Shown here: positions 1 to 9,118 of the stretch, in pieces | Position numbering within the stretch: the stretch's first letter is position 1 | Layout: every line of letters begins with the position of its first letter | NCBI GenBank assembly: GCA_027318865.1 | Contig: DAHVOJ010000010.1 | Span: 1 to 44,596 of the forward strand | Length of the DNA: 44,596 nucleotides | Direction of reading: 5' to 3' | DNA from: a bacterium | Lineage (GTDB): Bacteria > SZUA-79 > Acidulodesulfobacterales > Acidulodesulfobacteraceae | Translations under genes and position numbers: made by a program | Notes under the pieces: generated by a model | Seen by the model: only the letters and a program-made list of their open reading frames with translations | Databases searched by the model: none | Told to the model about the DNA's origin: nothing

Positions 1-194
1 TCTATTTCAGGACCACCGACGTTACCGGAGTATGCACCCTTCCGGAAGGCATCGAAATGGTAATGCCCGGCGATAACGTCGCAATGTCCGTAGAACTTAT
101 TACACCCATAGCCGCGGAGAAGGAATTAAGGTTCGCGATAAGGGAAGGCGGTCATACCGTAGGAGCGGGAGTCATAACAGAAGTTATAGAGTAA
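1..194 (+). CDS. tuf: Elongation factor Tu, C-terminal fragment (partial)
   Basis: The window opens inside this gene; only the last 63 or so codons are visible, in the frame starting at base 3 and ending with TAA at 192-194. The translation holds the EF-Tu domain 3 signature: FRTTDVTG, then MVMPGDNV and the terminal [15 protein letters not shown]-Tu delivers aminoacyl-tRNA to the ribosome as a GTP complex in the cytoplasm. Its position just before rpsJ is the usual str-S10 junction, so fusA and the rpsL-rpsG genes probably lie upstream outside the window. The GTPase domain cannot be checked. Confidence 0.97.
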   Translation, partial: YFRTTDVTGVCTLPEGIEMVMPGDNVAMSVELITPIAAEKELRFAIREGGHTVGAGVITEVIE

Positions 195-257
195 ATCAGA
201 ATGAGGATATAATTAAATTAATTCCGTCCACTAATAAAGGGGAAATATAAAATTAAC

Positions 258-569
258 ATGGAAATTCAAAAGATAAGGATAAGGCTGAAAGCATACGATC
301 ACCGCTTATTAGATCAATCTGTAACGGAAATAGTGGAAACAGCTAAGCAAACAGGGTCAAAAATTAGCGGGCCTATACCTCTGCCAACAAAAATTAATAA
401 ATATTGCGTTCTGCGTTCGCCTCACGTCGATAAAAAATCGAGGGAAGAATTTGAGATGAGGACGCATAAAAGAATTATCGACCTGCTCGAACCTAATCAG
501 GCAACAATAGATGCCTTAATGAAATTAGATTTATCATCGGGTATAGATGTCGATATTAAGCAGATTTAA
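258..569 (+). CDS. rpsJ: 30S ribosomal protein S10 (NusE)
   Basis: This 103-residue protein has the normal S10 length and opening ([16 protein letters not shown]), followed by the PLPTKI loop and the [10 protein letters not shown] stretch. S10 sits in the head of the small subunit and, as NusE, joins the NusB antitermination complex. It is the first gene of the S10 operon, 63 bases after tuf. The only purine-rich ribosome-binding candidate, AAGGGGAA near 237-244, lies about 14 bases from the ATG, which is a rather long spacing. Confidence 0.97.
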   Translation: MEIQKIRIRLKAYDHRLLDQSVTEIVETAKQTGSKISGPIPLPTKINKYCVLRSPHVDKKSREEFEMRTHKRIIDLLEPNQATIDALMKLDLSSGIDVDIKQI

Positions 570-589
570 TTGAATCTTGGAGTATTAAA

Positions 590-1237
590 ATGATAAAAGC
601 GCTAATTGGACAAAAAATAGGTATGACGCAGATATTCGATGGGGACGGTATGATTGTTCCCGTTACCGTTATTAAAGCCGGACCATGCACTGTAGTCGGA
701 AAGAAAATTAAGCGGTCCGATGGATACGATGCGTTAAAGATTGGCTTTGGAGAAGCTAAATCGTTCAGGTTGACGAAGCCCGTCCTTGGAATATTTGCTA
801 AAAATAATTTAAGCCCGCTAAAAATTTTAAAAGAATTCAGGGATTCTGGAATAGACGAAATAAAAATCGGCGATATTATCGACATATCCATATTTAACGG
901 TGTTAACGCAGTATCTATAACAGGAATTTCTAAAGGAAAAGGCTATCAGGGCGTAGTTAAAAGATGGGGATTCGGCGGCGGTAAAGATACGCACGGTTCT
1001 ATGTTTCACAGGGCTCCCGGTTCTATAGGTCAGTCTTCTTTTCCTTCAAAAGTATTTAAGGGCCTGAGAATGCCCGGCCATATGGGTATGGAAAAAAATA
1101 CGGTTTTAAATTTAAAACTCGTAAAGATAGATAGCGAACAAAATCTTATGTATGTTAAAGGCGCAGTGCCGGGCGCAAATAATAATATCGTTTATATTTA
1201 TGCGGCAGATAAATTTGGACGCAAATTAAACAAGTAA
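590..1237 (+). CDS. rplC: 50S ribosomal protein L3
   Basis: The 215-residue product begins IGQKIGMTQIF, the standard L3 opening. It carries the conserved central loop that reaches the peptidyl transferase centre (GGGKDTHGSMFHRAPGSIG, then the glutamine-containing GQSSFPSKV and RMPGHMG). L3 is an early assembly protein of the 50S subunit. It lies 20 bases after rpsJ and 21 before rplD, all co-directional. Length and motifs are ordinary for a bacterial L3. Confidence 0.97.
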   Translation: MIKALIGQKIGMTQIFDGDGMIVPVTVIKAGPCTVVGKKIKRSDGYDALKIGFGEAKSFRLTKPVLGIFAKNNLSPLKILKEFRDSGIDEIKIGDIIDISIFNGVNAVSITGISKGKGYQGVVKRWGFGGGKDTHGSMFHRAPGSIGQSSFPSKVFKGLRMPGHMGMEKNTVLNLKLVKIDSEQNLMYVKGAVPGANNNIVYIYAADKFGRKLNK

Positions 1238-1258
1238 GGAAAAAAAGGGGATTCATTG

Positions 1259-1906
1259 ATGCATTATAATGGGGCGGAAAGCGCAAACGTTATAAACATA
1301 AGTAATAAAGAGGTCGGAAATATCGATTTGAATGAATCGGTATATTTATATCCCGTTAAAGAGCCTTTAATAAAAGAATTTGTATTATTAACTCTTGCAA
1401 ATAAAAGACTTGGATTGGCTTCCACTAAAAATAGAAAAATAGTTTCAGGCGGCGGTATTAAACCATGGAAACAGAAGGGAACCGGCAGGGCAAGAGCGGG
1501 TTCTACCAGATCGCCTATATGGAAAGGCGGGGGAACTGTTTTTGGACCTACAAATGAAAGAAATTATAAAAAAGATATGCCCAAGAAAGCCAGAAAGGCG
1601 GCGGTTAAATCCGCTCTATCGCATCTTTTAAAAGAAGGGAGATTAGTATTTATTGAAGATTTTGAACTGCCGGAGGTAAAAACAAAAGAGATGGCGCTAA
1701 TTTTCAATAATCTTGGCATTAAAAAAGGATTACTTGTATTACCGTCGGTTAATACGGACGACAAAATTATTAAATCCGCTAAAAATCTTATGAACTATAA
1801 AGCGGTAAGCGTAAATTTACTGAATATTATAGATCTGCTAAAATATGAAAAGATAATTATTACGCTTAAGGCGAATGAAGAATTAGAGAGGAACCTTTTA
1901 ATATGA
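1259..1906 (+). CDS. rplD: 50S ribosomal protein L4
   Basis: L4 lines the peptide exit tunnel and in some bacteria represses its own operon. The tunnel loop is obvious (KPWKQKGTGRARAG, SPIWKGGGTVFGP). The frame opens with TTG at 1256 followed directly by ATG at 1259. I prefer the ATG because the GGGG at 1247-1250 is then 8 bases away, giving 215 residues. The end overlaps rplW by 4 bases, implying translational coupling. Confidence 0.96.
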   Translation: MHYNGAESANVINISNKEVGNIDLNESVYLYPVKEPLIKEFVLLTLANKRLGLASTKNRKIVSGGGIKPWKQKGTGRARAGSTRSPIWKGGGTVFGPTNERNYKKDMPKKARKAAVKSALSHLLKEGRLVFIEDFELPEVKTKEMALIFNNLGIKKGLLVLPSVNTDDKIIKSAKNLMNYKAVSVNLLNIIDLLKYEKIIITLKANEELERNLLI

Positions 1907-2190
1907 AAGAATTAAATGCTGTTGTAGAAAAAGTGGTCCAATCAGAAAAAGGATTAAAAATTAGGGGAATAAACAACACCTTTATTTTTAACGTTAATAA
2001 ATCGGCAAATAAAAAAGACATTAAAGATGCGGTAGAAAAATATTTTCACGTTAAAGTTGCCGCCGTTAATACCGTTATTACGAGAGGTAAATTCAGAAGA
2101 GTCGGTAAATATACGGGGAAATTGCCGAACATCAAAAAAGCTTATATAAAACTTGAAGAAGGTCAGAGGATATCTGCCTTAGAAGTATAA
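1903..2190 (+). CDS. rplW: 50S ribosomal protein L23
   Basis: The 95-residue protein has the L23 pattern: a variable start, the ANKKDIKDAVEKYFHVKV helix, then VNTVITRGKFRRVGKYTG. L23 sits at the tunnel exit and is the docking site for trigger factor and SRP. The ATG overlaps the rplD stop (ATGA-type overlap). The N-terminal strand is somewhat divergent, which is common for this protein. Identification rests on both the C-terminal motif and operon position. Confidence 0.95.
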   Translation: MKELNAVVEKVVQSEKGLKIRGINNTFIFNVNKSANKKDIKDAVEKYFHVKVAAVNTVITRGKFRRVGKYTGKLPNIKKAYIKLEEGQRISALEV

Positions 2191-2202
2191 ACCGGAGAAT
2201 AT

Positions 2203-3030
2203 ATGCCATTAAAAAAATACAAACCTACGTCTAATGCAAGAAGATTTCAAACGGTCTCCGATTTTTCCGAAATTACGCGTGATTTTCCGGAAAAAGGACT
2301 TCTTGCAAAATATAAAAAAAATGCCGGAAGAAATAATTACGGCAGAATTACCACTAGGCATCAGGGAGGCGGACATAAGAAAAGATACAGGATTATTGAT
2401 TTTAAAAGAGATAAAAGAGAAGTTCCGGCACGCGTTGTCGAAATAGAATACGATCCCAACAGATCCGCAAGAATTGCTTTATTAAGTTATATAGACGGGG
2501 AAAAAAGATATATATTATGTCCATTAGGTTTAAAAAAAGGCGACAGCGTTATATCTTCGGAAAAAGCCGATATACAGCCCGGAAATTGTATTCCTTTATA
2601 TAATATTCCGGTAGGGACTATGATTCACAACATTGAAATGAAACCGGATACCGGAGGAAAACTCGTTAGAAGCGCAGGAGCATATGCCGAACTGCTTGGA
2701 AGAGACGGAGGATATGCGCAGATTAAAATGCCTTCGGGCGAGTTCAGGGTAGTGCCCGAAAAGTGTTGTGCAACAATCGGCCAAATTGGAAATATCGAAC
2801 ATGAAAATATAAGTATCGGCAAAGCCGGAAGGTCAAGATGGCTTGGTATAAGACCGTCGGTAAGAGGAGTCGCGATGAATCCCATCGACCATCCACACGG
2901 CGGCGGCGAAGGCAAAACGTCGGGGGGGCGTCATCCGGTTACTCCATGGGGCGTGCCTACTAAAGGATATAAAACGAGGAAAAATAAACAGACTTCCAAA
3001 TATATAATATCCAGAAGAAAAAGAAAATAG
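2203..3030 (+). CDS. rplB: 50S ribosomal protein L2
   Basis: At 275 residues this is a full-length L2. It shows the RNA-binding segment [17 protein letters not shown], the SH3-like middle with [15 protein letters not shown], and the highly conserved [21 protein letters not shown] tail segment whose histidine lies near the peptidyl transferase centre. L2 bridges the subunits and is essential for peptide bond formation. GGAG at 2193-2196 precedes the ATG by 6 bases. Confidence 0.98.
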   Translation: MPLKKYKPTSNARRFQTVSDFSEITRDFPEKGLLAKYKKNAGRNNYGRITTRHQGGGHKKRYRIIDFKRDKREVPARVVEIEYDPNRSARIALLSYIDGEKRYILCPLGLKKGDSVISSEKADIQPGNCIPLYNIPVGTMIHNIEMKPDTGGKLVRSAGAYAELLGRDGGYAQIKMPSGEFRVVPEKCCATIGQIGNIEHENISIGKAGRSRWLGIRPSVRGVAMNPIDHPHGGGEGKTSGGRHPVTPWGVPTKGYKTRKNKQTSKYIISRRKRK

Positions 3031-3072
3031 GTTTATAAATAAAATATAATTATATAATCAGGAGAATTAAAG

Positions 3073-3372
3073 TTGGCAAGGTCTATAAAAAAAGGTCCCT
3101 TTTCCGATAAATCGCTTTTGGAAAAAGTTGAAAAGGCGATAGATACAAACGATAAAAAAATTATAAAAACATGGTCAAGAAGGTCAACTATAATACCGTC
3201 CATGGTAAGCCTTACTTTCGCGGTTCACAACGGAAAAAAATTTATCCCTGTTTTTGTCGGCGAAAACATGGTTGGACACAAATTAGGCGAGTTTAGCGCG
3301 ACAAGAACGTTTACTATGCATTCCGGAGACAGAAAGGCTAAGGTAAAAACGGGCGGCGGATCGTCAAAATAA
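3073..3372 (+). CDS. rpsS: 30S ribosomal protein S19
   Basis: The product (99 residues) starts ARSIKKGPF after the initiator, exactly as S19 does, so the TTG at 3073 is the real start; a GGAGA site at 3061-3065 is 7 bases upstream. Further motifs are [21 protein letters not shown] and [14 protein letters not shown]19 binds 16S rRNA in the head of the small subunit near the A-site tRNA. It is one of five ribosomal genes in the window that begin with TTG. Confidence 0.97.
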   Translation: MARSIKKGPFSDKSLLEKVEKAIDTNDKKIIKTWSRRSTIIPSMVSLTFAVHNGKKFIPVFVGENMVGHKLGEFSATRTFTMHSGDRKAKVKTGGGSSK

Positions 3373-3390
3373 AAATACAAGGGGTTAAAA

Positions 3391-3723
3391 ATGGAGTTTA
3401 AAGCTGAAGCAAAATATATTAAAGTGTCTCCTCAAAAAGCAAGGCTTGTCGTCGATTTAATACGCGGGAAAAAAGTTTACGACGCAATTAATATACTCAA
3501 ATTTACTAAAAAGAAATCAGCCAACCCGGTATATAAACTTTTAAAATCGGCTTTGGCTAATGCGTCGTCGACCGGAAGAGTAGATATAGATAGTTTAATC
3601 GTAGCTAAAATTAACGTCGATATGTCTTTATCTTTAAAAAGATTAATGCCCAAGGCAATGGGACGAGGCGCAACAATAAAAAAGCGTATGAGCAATATTA
3701 AAATAGTTCTTGAAGAAATTTAA
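3391..3723 (+). CDS. rplV: 50S ribosomal protein L22
   Basis: L22 (110 residues) lines the exit tunnel opposite L4. Visible hallmarks are YIKVSPQKARLVVDLIRGK near the start and the extended hairpin and tail PKAMGRGATIKKRMSNIKIVL. The tip of this hairpin is where macrolide-resistance mutations are known in other species; nothing unusual is seen here. AAGGGG at 3380-3385 provides the ribosome-binding site. Confidence 0.97.
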   Translation: MEFKAEAKYIKVSPQKARLVVDLIRGKKVYDAINILKFTKKKSANPVYKLLKSALANASSTGRVDIDSLIVAKINVDMSLSLKRLMPKAMGRGATIKKRMSNIKIVLEEI

Positions 3724-3737
3724 AACGGAGGTAGATT

Positions 3738-4373
3738 TTGGGGCAGAAAGTAAATCCAATAGGACTTAGAGTAGGTATAAATAAAACTTGGGATTCAGGC
3801 TGGTATAGCGATAGAAATTATGCAAAGTATTTACATGCAGATTTAAAAACTAGAGATTTTATAAAGAAAAAACTTTATTCGGCAGGCATATCTAAAATAA
3901 ATATCGGCAGAAAAGCCGAAAAATTAATTATAGATATATTTGCGGCAAGACCCGGCATAATATACGGGAAAAAAGGCTCTTCCGAATTCGATAAAATTAA
4001 GCAAGAAATTACCGCTATTAATAAATTAAAAATAAAAGATATCGAAATTAACGTACTTGAGGTTAAAAAACCGGAATTAGATTCTATTTTAGTTGCCGAA
4101 GGGATAGCTTCTCAGCTTGAAAAAAGAGTGGCTTTTAAAAGGGCAATGAAAAAAAGCGTTACAATGGCTTTAAAAAGCGGCGCCAAGGGTATTAAAATTA
4201 CATGCGGAGGAAGACTGGCAGGCGCTGAAATAGCAAGAACGGAATGGTATAGGGAAGGCAGGGTTCCGCTTCATACTTTAAGGGCGGACATCGATTACGG
4301 CACGTCGGAAGCAAACACCACTTACGGAAAAATTGGAATAAAAGTCTGGATATATAAAAGAGACGTATTATAA
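3738..4373 (+). CDS. rpsC: 30S ribosomal protein S3
   Basis: S3 lies at the mRNA entry tunnel. The first residues [19 protein letters not shown] are diagnostic, so TTG at 3738 is the start; a strong GGAGGT at 3727-3732 lies 5 bases upstream. The KH-type region follows ([21 protein letters not shown]), and the C-terminal domain carries [31 protein letters not shown] in two conserved blocks. The length of 211 residues is typical for the shorter bacterial forms. Confidence 0.97.
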   Translation: MGQKVNPIGLRVGINKTWDSGWYSDRNYAKYLHADLKTRDFIKKKLYSAGISKINIGRKAEKLIIDIFAARPGIIYGKKGSSEFDKIKQEITAINKLKIKDIEINVLEVKKPELDSILVAEGIASQLEKRVAFKRAMKKSVTMALKSGAKGIKITCGGRLAGAEIARTEWYREGRVPLHTLRADIDYGTSEANTTYGKIGIKVWIYKRDVL

Positions 4374-4395
4374 TTAAACAAAAGGTGAATAGAAT

Positions 4396-4809
4396 ATGTT
4401 AATGCCCGCTAAAACAAAATATAGAAAGCAGATGAAGGGTAGAATGAGAGGCAAAGCTACCCGCGGAAATTCTCTCGCATTCGGAGATTATGGGTTAAAA
4501 GTTACGGAATGCGGATATATAACCGCCAGACAGATAGAAGCAGCAAGAATTGCAATGACAAGGTTTGTTAAAAGGGGCGGAAAAGTCTGGATAAGGATAT
4601 TTCCGGATAAACCTATAACGAAAAAACCGGCTGAAACCAGAATGGGTAAAGGAAAAGGTTCGGTTGAAGAATGGGTTTGCGTTGCAAGACCCGGATTAGT
4701 GCTATACGAGATGGAAGGCATTCCTAAAGAAGTAGCGCAGGAAGCCCTCAGGCTTGCCTCGCATAAACTTCCGCTCAAAACCGTATTTATCGAAAGAGGA
4801 GAATTCTAA
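4396..4809 (+). CDS. rplP: 50S ribosomal protein L16
   Basis: The 137-residue protein starts [16 protein letters not shown], close to the canonical L16 opening. It keeps the [15 protein letters not shown] helix and the [19 protein letters not shown] loop, whose arginine is hydroxylated in some bacteria. L16 helps position the acceptor arm of tRNA in the A site. The usual S3-L16-L29 order is kept, with 22 bases before and 3 bases after the gene. Confidence 0.97.
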   Translation: MLMPAKTKYRKQMKGRMRGKATRGNSLAFGDYGLKVTECGYITARQIEAARIAMTRFVKRGGKVWIRIFPDKPITKKPAETRMGKGKGSVEEWVCVARPGLVLYEMEGIPKEVAQEALRLASHKLPLKTVFIERGEF

Positions 4810-4812
4810 CAT

Positions 4813-5007
4813 ATGAAATTTGATGAATTAAAAACAATGAAAGATGACGAACTTAAGGTTAAAGAGGCTGATTTCAGAAAAGAAATATTTAATCTCGTTA
4901 TTCAAAAATCGTTAGGTTCATTAGAAAATCCTAAAAGAATTAAGGCGGTAAAAAGATCTATCGCTAAAATTAAAACTATTTTAAACAGCAGAAAGCGGGA
5001 GATGTGA
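4813..5007 (+). CDS. rpmC: 50S ribosomal protein L29
   Basis: This small helical protein (64 residues) shows the L29 layout: an initial helix with DELKVKEADFRKEIFNL and the conserved ENPKRIKAVKRSIAKIKT motif. L29 lies beside L23 near the tunnel exit. The gene starts 3 bases after rplP, and its stop TGA lies 2 bases before the preferred rpsQ start. Confidence 0.96.
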   Translation: MKFDELKTMKDDELKVKEADFRKEIFNLVIQKSLGSLENPKRIKAVKRSIAKIKTILNSRKREM

Positions 5008-5009
5008 AT

Positions 5010-5240
5010 ATGAAAAAAACTTTAACCGGTATAGTCTCATCCGATAAAATGGATAAAACAAGAGTAGTTATTGTTTCCGATATTATTAAACATGCGGTTT
5101 ATAAAAAATATGTTAAAAAAATAAAAAAGTTTAAAATTCATGATGAAAAAAATATCTCGCACGAAGGCGATAAGGTATTGTTTATAGAAACAAGACCGCT
5201 TTCTAAAGATAAAAGATGGAATCTTAAAAAAGTTCTATAA
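5010..5240 (+). CDS. rpsQ: 30S ribosomal protein S17
   Basis: S17 is an OB-fold protein that binds 16S rRNA early in assembly. The sequence KKTLTGIVSSDKMDKTRVV, the HDEKN segment and the C-terminal IETRPLSKDKRWNL are typical. An in-frame GTG at 5004 overlaps rpmC, but ATG at 5010 fits both the family start (M-K-x-T-L) and the GCGGGAG site at 4995-5001, 8 bases away. The chosen form has 76 residues. Confidence 0.95.
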   Translation: MKKTLTGIVSSDKMDKTRVVIVSDIIKHAVYKKYVKKIKKFKIHDEKNISHEGDKVLFIETRPLSKDKRWNLKKVL

Positions 5241-5269
5241 TTAAAATTTAATTATTTGAGGCTATAAAT

Positions 5270-5638
5270 ATGATTCAGATGCAGACCGTTTTAAAATCCG
5301 CGGATAATTCAGGCGCAAAAAAACTTATGTGCATCAAAGTTCTTGGCGGTTCGAAGAGGAAATATGCCGGAATAGGAGATATTATCGTTGTTTCCGTCAA
5401 AGAAGCGATTCCTAATTCAAAGGTTAAGAAGGGAGATGTTTCCAAAGCCGTTATCGTTAGAACGGTTAAAGAAGTTAAGCGTCCCGACGGAAGTTATATC
5501 CGGTTCGATAATAATTCGGCGGTATTAATAAATAATCAGAATGAACCTATAGGCACCCGTATTTTTGGTCCTGTAGCGAGAGAGTTGAGAGCAAAAAAAT
5601 TTATGAGGATTATATCCTTAGCGCCCGAGGTTCTATAA
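5270..5638 (+). CDS. rplN: 50S ribosomal protein L14
   Basis: The 122-residue length is exactly that of most bacterial L14 proteins. Motifs include [42 protein letters not shown] and the ending [19 protein letters not shown], seen here in separate blocks. L14 forms part of the factor-binding and intersubunit region with L19. A weak TTGAGG site at 5255-5260 precedes the ATG. Confidence 0.98.
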   Translation: MIQMQTVLKSADNSGAKKLMCIKVLGGSKRKYAGIGDIIVVSVKEAIPNSKVKKGDVSKAVIVRTVKEVKRPDGSYIRFDNNSAVLINNQNEPIGTRIFGPVARELRAKKFMRIISLAPEVL

Positions 5639-5639
5639 T

Positions 5640-5954
5640 ATGACTATTAAATTAAAAAAGAACGACAATGTAATGGTTTTGACCGGAAAAGAAAAGGGGA
5701 AGAACGGTAAAATAATTCGTATAGACTCGGAAAAAAACAGGGTCTATATAGAAAAGGTTAATATGATTAAAAGGCATATTAAGCCTAGAAGCGCTCAAGA
5801 GCCGGGCGGCATTATAGATAAAGAAGGGCCCGTAAATATCTCGAACGTCGGAATATACTGCCCGAAATGTAAAAAACCCGTCAGATTTTCCGTGAATATC
5901 GACGACAAAGGAAAAAAAGTAAGGATTTGTAAGAAATGCGGATCCGGAATTTAA
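5640..5954 (+). CDS. rplX: 50S ribosomal protein L24, zinc-ribbon form
   Basis: L24 initiates 50S assembly. The KOW motif is visible near residues 6-32 (NDNVMVLTGKEKGKNGKI), followed by VNMIKRHIKPR and GGIIDKEGPVNISNV. The C-terminal part holds two Cys pairs (CPKC and CKKC), an intact zinc-ribbon version found in many but not all bacteria. The gene follows rplN by a single base, so coupling is likely. Confidence 0.97.
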   Translation: MTIKLKKNDNVMVLTGKEKGKNGKIIRIDSEKNRVYIEKVNMIKRHIKPRSAQEPGGIIDKEGPVNISNVGIYCPKCKKPVRFSVNIDDKGKKVRICKKCGSGI

Positions 5955-5971
5955 TTTTGGAGGATTGAAAA

Positions 5972-6514
5972 TTGCCAGCAAGATATAAAGAATTTTATAG
6001 AAATGAAGTTGTTCCGAAACTAATTAAGGAAACCGGTTACAAAAATATAAACCAAATACCTAAATTGGTAAAAATAGTTATAAATATGGGATTAGGAGAA
6101 GCTACTTCCAACTCGAAAATAATAGAGCAGTCTTTAACGGAATTGACTAAAATTACGGGTCAGAGACCTGTAGTATCGAAAGCTAAAAAATCTATTGCCG
6201 CTTTTAAGTTGAAAGAGAATCAGGAAATAGGATGTTTTGTAACTTTAAGAAATGAAAAGATGTATGATTTTTTTGACAAACTTATTAATATATCGCTTCC
6301 GAGGGTAAGGGATTTTAAAGGACTGTCTAAGAAAGCTTTTGACGGACGCGGAAATTATACCTTGGGCGTAAAGGAACAGGTTATATTTCCGGAAATCAGT
6401 TATGAGCTTATCGAAAAAATAAAAGGTATGAATATAACAATAGTTACCTCCGCAAATAACAATGAAGACGGATATAAACTTTTAAAGAATTTTAACTTTC
6501 CGTTTAGAAATTAG
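5972..6514 (+). CDS. rplE: 50S ribosomal protein L5
   Basis: The 180-residue product contains the L5 signatures [52 protein letters not shown] and [15 protein letters not shown]5 binds 5S rRNA and contacts P-site tRNA. The start is TTG at 5972, 7 bases after a strong GGAGGA at 5959-5964; no upstream ATG is in frame. Confidence 0.97.
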   Translation: MPARYKEFYRNEVVPKLIKETGYKNINQIPKLVKIVINMGLGEATSNSKIIEQSLTELTKITGQRPVVSKAKKSIAAFKLKENQEIGCFVTLRNEKMYDFFDKLINISLPRVRDFKGLSKKAFDGRGNYTLGVKEQVIFPEISYELIEKIKGMNITIVTSANNNEDGYKLLKNFNFPFRN

Positions 6515-6524
6515 GAGACGATAT

Positions 6525-6710
6525 ATGGCTAAAAAGTCTATGATTGTAAAGGCAAAAAGAACGCCTAAATTTAAGGTAAGGGCTCATAACAGATGTCCGA
6601 TATGCGGAAGACCGAGAGGTTATTATAGAAAGTTTGATATGTGCAGAATTTGCTTCAGGACAAATTCAAGCAAGGGATTGATTCCTGGAGTCATAAAATC
6701 CAGTTGGTAA
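6525..6710 (+). CDS. rpsN: 30S ribosomal protein S14, zinc-type
   Basis: With 61 residues and cysteines at 24, 27, 40 and 43 this is the short zinc-binding S14 (often called rpsZ), not the longer Cys-free paralogue. The core [20 protein letters not shown] matches the family. S14 sits in the head of the small subunit near S3 and S10. It has a GGAG site at 6513-6516 overlapping the rplE stop region. Confidence 0.97.
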   Translation: MAKKSMIVKAKRTPKFKVRAHNRCPICGRPRGYYRKFDMCRICFRTNSSKGLIPGVIKSSW

Positions 6711-6756
6711 TTGAAAGATAATTATTTAAAATATTTAAGCGAGGGAAAAAGATAAA

Positions 6757-7155
6757 ATGAACTATCCCGTATCGGATATGGTAATTAGAATTAAAAACGC
6801 TTATAAGGCGGGCAAAGAAAAAGTGAGCGTGCCTTATTCCGGATTGAAAGAAAATTTATGCGAGATTTTAAAGAAGCAGGGTTTTATAGAAGATTACTCT
6901 ATAGAAAACGAGGAATCGGTGTCTTCTAAGAGCATTAATATGAAACTGGGTTATTATGAAGACAGGAAACCGACGATTATAGACATTAAAACTACAAGTA
7001 CTCCCGGAATAAGATTTTATAAAAAAGTTAAAGATATAAGATCATATAAAAACGGGTTAGGGGTAGAAGTGTTTTCCACTTCTGCAGGAATATTATCCGA
7101 TGCAGAATGTAAAGAAAAAAATATCGGCGGTCTTTCATTGATGAAAGTTTTTTAA
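6757..7155 (+). CDS. rpsH: 30S ribosomal protein S8
   Basis: S8 (132 residues) is a central-domain 16S rRNA binder and in some bacteria represses the spc operon. The opening YPVSDMVIRIKNAYKAGKE and the C-terminal blocks YKNGLGVEVFSTSAGILSD and GGLSLMKVF are clear. The usual glycine- and arginine-rich middle is present as STPGIRFYKKVKDI. GCGAGGG at 6739-6745 precedes the ATG, which is the only reasonable start. Confidence 0.96.
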   Translation: MNYPVSDMVIRIKNAYKAGKEKVSVPYSGLKENLCEILKKQGFIEDYSIENEESVSSKSINMKLGYYEDRKPTIIDIKTTSTPGIRFYKKVKDIRSYKNGLGVEVFSTSAGILSDAECKEKNIGGLSLMKVF

Positions 7156-7214
7156 CAAATAATAGAAGCGGAACGGTTTAAGTCCGTCGGCTCAAAATAA
7201 AAGGTAACTGTAAA

Positions 7215-7754
7215 ATGTCGAGAATTGGCAGAAAAATTATTGAAATTCCTAAAGATGTAAAAATTGAGTTGAAAGGGGATATTTTTATATCTTCCGGTCC
7301 GCTTGGAAAGATTTCAAAAAAAATCCCGCAAGGTGTAGCTTTAGAGATGACGAATTCCTCTGTTTCTGTTAAATTAAAAGACAATAATGCAGATTTTGAA
7401 AAATTTACCGGGTTGACAAGAACTATAATCGCGAACTCGGTAATAGGCGTGGTCAAAGGATTTTCTAAAGATTTGGAAATAATCGGCATTGGATACAGAG
7501 CGGAAGTAAAAAATAAAATATTAATTTTAAATTTAGGATTTTCGCATCAAATAAATTTTGAAATACCGGAAGGAATAAAAATAGCGGTAGAAAAAAATAC
7601 CTTGCTTAAAATCACCGGATTTGACAAAGAACTTGTCGGTCTGGTGGCTTCCCGGATTAGAGAATTAAAAAAACCGGAACCCTATAAAGGAAAGGGCATT
7701 AAATATTCGGATGAAGTTATAAAACGTAAAGCGGGAAAGGCTTCGGGAAAATAA
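7215..7754 (+). CDS. rplF: 50S ribosomal protein L6
   Basis: L6 lies near the factor-binding site beside the sarcin-ricin loop. The 179-residue sequence starts MSRIGRKIIEIPKDVKI and ends with RIRELKKPEPYKGKGIKY, both diagnostic; the internal LTRTIIANSVIGVVKGFSK motif marks the duplication in this protein. The 59-base gap before it holds a short ACGG/CCGT hairpin around 7178-7192 and an AAAGGTAA site. Confidence 0.97.
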   Translation: MSRIGRKIIEIPKDVKIELKGDIFISSGPLGKISKKIPQGVALEMTNSSVSVKLKDNNADFEKFTGLTRTIIANSVIGVVKGFSKDLEIIGIGYRAEVKNKILILNLGFSHQINFEIPEGIKIAVEKNTLLKITGFDKELVGLVASRIRELKKPEPYKGKGIKYSDEVIKRKAGKASGK

Positions 7755-7786
7755 CAAAAAATAGAATAAAAAATAAAGGATAACAT

Positions 7787-8143
7787 ATGAAAGAAAAGGT
7801 TGAAAAGAGAATTCGCAGAAAGGCGCATATTAAAAAAGTGATGAAAAATAATACTAAACCCCGTCTGTGCATCTTTAAAAGCTTAAATAATATTTACGTG
7901 CAGGTTTTTTCCGGTGAGAACGACGTACTTGTTCAGGCATCTTCTCTTTCAAAAGAAGTTAGAGGGGAAATTAACGGACATAAGGGAAATGTGGAAACAG
8001 CAAAAATAATCGGGAAGAAAATTGCAGAATTATGTCTGCAAAAATCAATAACCGAAGTTGCATTCGATAGAAACGGCTATATTTATCACGGCCGTGTGAA
8101 AGCTTTAGCTGAAGCCGCAAGAGAAAACGGTTTAAAATTTTAG
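7787..8143 (+). CDS. rplR: 50S ribosomal protein L18
   Basis: This 118-residue basic protein binds 5S rRNA with L5 and L25. Visible family features are RRKAHIKKVMKNNTKPRLCIFKS, a strand NIYVQVF, then AKIIGKKIAELCL and the C-terminal VAFDRNGYIYHGRVKALAEAARENGL in conserved blocks. AAGGATAA at 7776-7783 acts as ribosome-binding site. The spc-operon order L6-L18-S5 is retained. Confidence 0.97.
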   Translation: MKEKVEKRIRRKAHIKKVMKNNTKPRLCIFKSLNNIYVQVFSGENDVLVQASSLSKEVRGEINGHKGNVETAKIIGKKIAELCLQKSITEVAFDRNGYIYHGRVKALAEAARENGLKF

Positions 8144-8167
8144 ATATATGGAATATTGGAGGATGAT

Positions 8168-8650
8168 TTGGATAAATTGAGCGTCGAAGATTTAAATATC
8201 AAGGACAAGGTTATTCACATTTCAAGGGTGGCTAAAGTCGTTAAGGGAGGAAGAAGGTTTGGTTTTTCGGCTTTAGTGGTAGCCGGAGATCCGGATGCCA
8301 ATTATGTCGGAATAGGACTTGGAAAAGCTAAAGAGGTTCCGGAAGCTATTAGAAAAGGAACGGAACAGGCAAAAAAAAATCTTGTAAAAGTTAAGGTGCA
8401 TAAAAATTCTATACCGCATGAGCAGTATGGAAAAAGCGGAGCAGGTTATGTTTTTATGAAACCGGCTCCTGAAGGAACGGGGATAATTGCAGGCGGCGCA
8501 ATGAGAGCAATTTTTGAACTTTCCGGGGTAAGAAATGTTTATGCTAAATCTATAGGTTCGTCTAATCCTCATAATGTTGCCAATGCTACTTTAAAATGCA
8601 TATCTTCCTTTTTTTATAAAGGCGAACTTAACAAAAGAAGAAACAAATAA
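8168..8650 (+). CDS. rpsE: 30S ribosomal protein S5
   Basis: S5 helps decoding accuracy and lies at the mRNA entry channel. The family core starts [20 protein letters not shown] and continues with [14 protein letters not shown]-type and [13 protein letters not shown] segments. An open frame extends up to a TTG at 8156, but that codon overlaps the GGAGG site at 8158-8162; the TTG at 8168, 5 bases after it, is the sensible start and gives 160 residues. rplO follows after 30 bases with no rpmD between. Confidence 0.94.
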   Translation: MDKLSVEDLNIKDKVIHISRVAKVVKGGRRFGFSALVVAGDPDANYVGIGLGKAKEVPEAIRKGTEQAKKNLVKVKVHKNSIPHEQYGKSGAGYVFMKPAPEGTGIIAGGAMRAIFELSGVRNVYAKSIGSSNPHNVANATLKCISSFFYKGELNKRRNK

Positions 8651-8680
8651 TAAATTATATATAAAGAGGAACACAATTAA

Positions 8681-9115
8681 ATGATTAGCTTAAGCGAATT
8701 CGGCAGGCATAACAATAAAAAAATTAAAAGACTCGGAAGAGGAGCCGGTTCGGGACACGGTCAGACTTCAGGCAAGGGAAACAAAGGACAAAATGCTAGA
8801 GCCGGCGGAGGAGTAAGACCGGGATTCGAAGGCGGACAGATGCCGTATAGCAGGAGAGTTCCCAAAAGAGGTTTTAATAATCCCCTAAAAGAAAAATATG
8901 CGGTTATTAATTTTTCTGCTATCGAAAATATAAAAAGCGAGGATATTACTATTGATACTTTAAAAGAAAACGGAATCCTTAAGAAAAGCGAAAATAAATT
9001 TAAAATGTTGGGTTCGGGAGAAATTAACAGAAAAATAAATATAGCCTGCAATAAAATATCGAAAAGCGCAAAAGAAAAAATTGAGAAAAACGGCGGAAGC
9101 GTAAGGATAATATAA
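8681..9115 (+). CDS. rplO: 50S ribosomal protein L15
   Basis: L15 (144 residues) has the glycine- and arginine-rich N-terminal arm ([21 protein letters not shown], then [10 protein letters not shown] and RRVPKRGF) and a globular C-terminal domain ending in [10 protein letters not shown]. It is a late assembly protein of the 50S subunit. Normally L30 is encoded just upstream; here rpsE precedes it directly. The ATG is preceded by AAGAGGAA at 8664-8671. Confidence 0.97.
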   Translation: MISLSEFGRHNNKKIKRLGRGAGSGHGQTSGKGNKGQNARAGGGVRPGFEGGQMPYSRRVPKRGFNNPLKEKYAVINFSAIENIKSEDITIDTLKENGILKKSENKFKMLGSGEINRKINIACNKISKSAKEKIEKNGGSVRII

Positions 9116-9118
9116 ATA

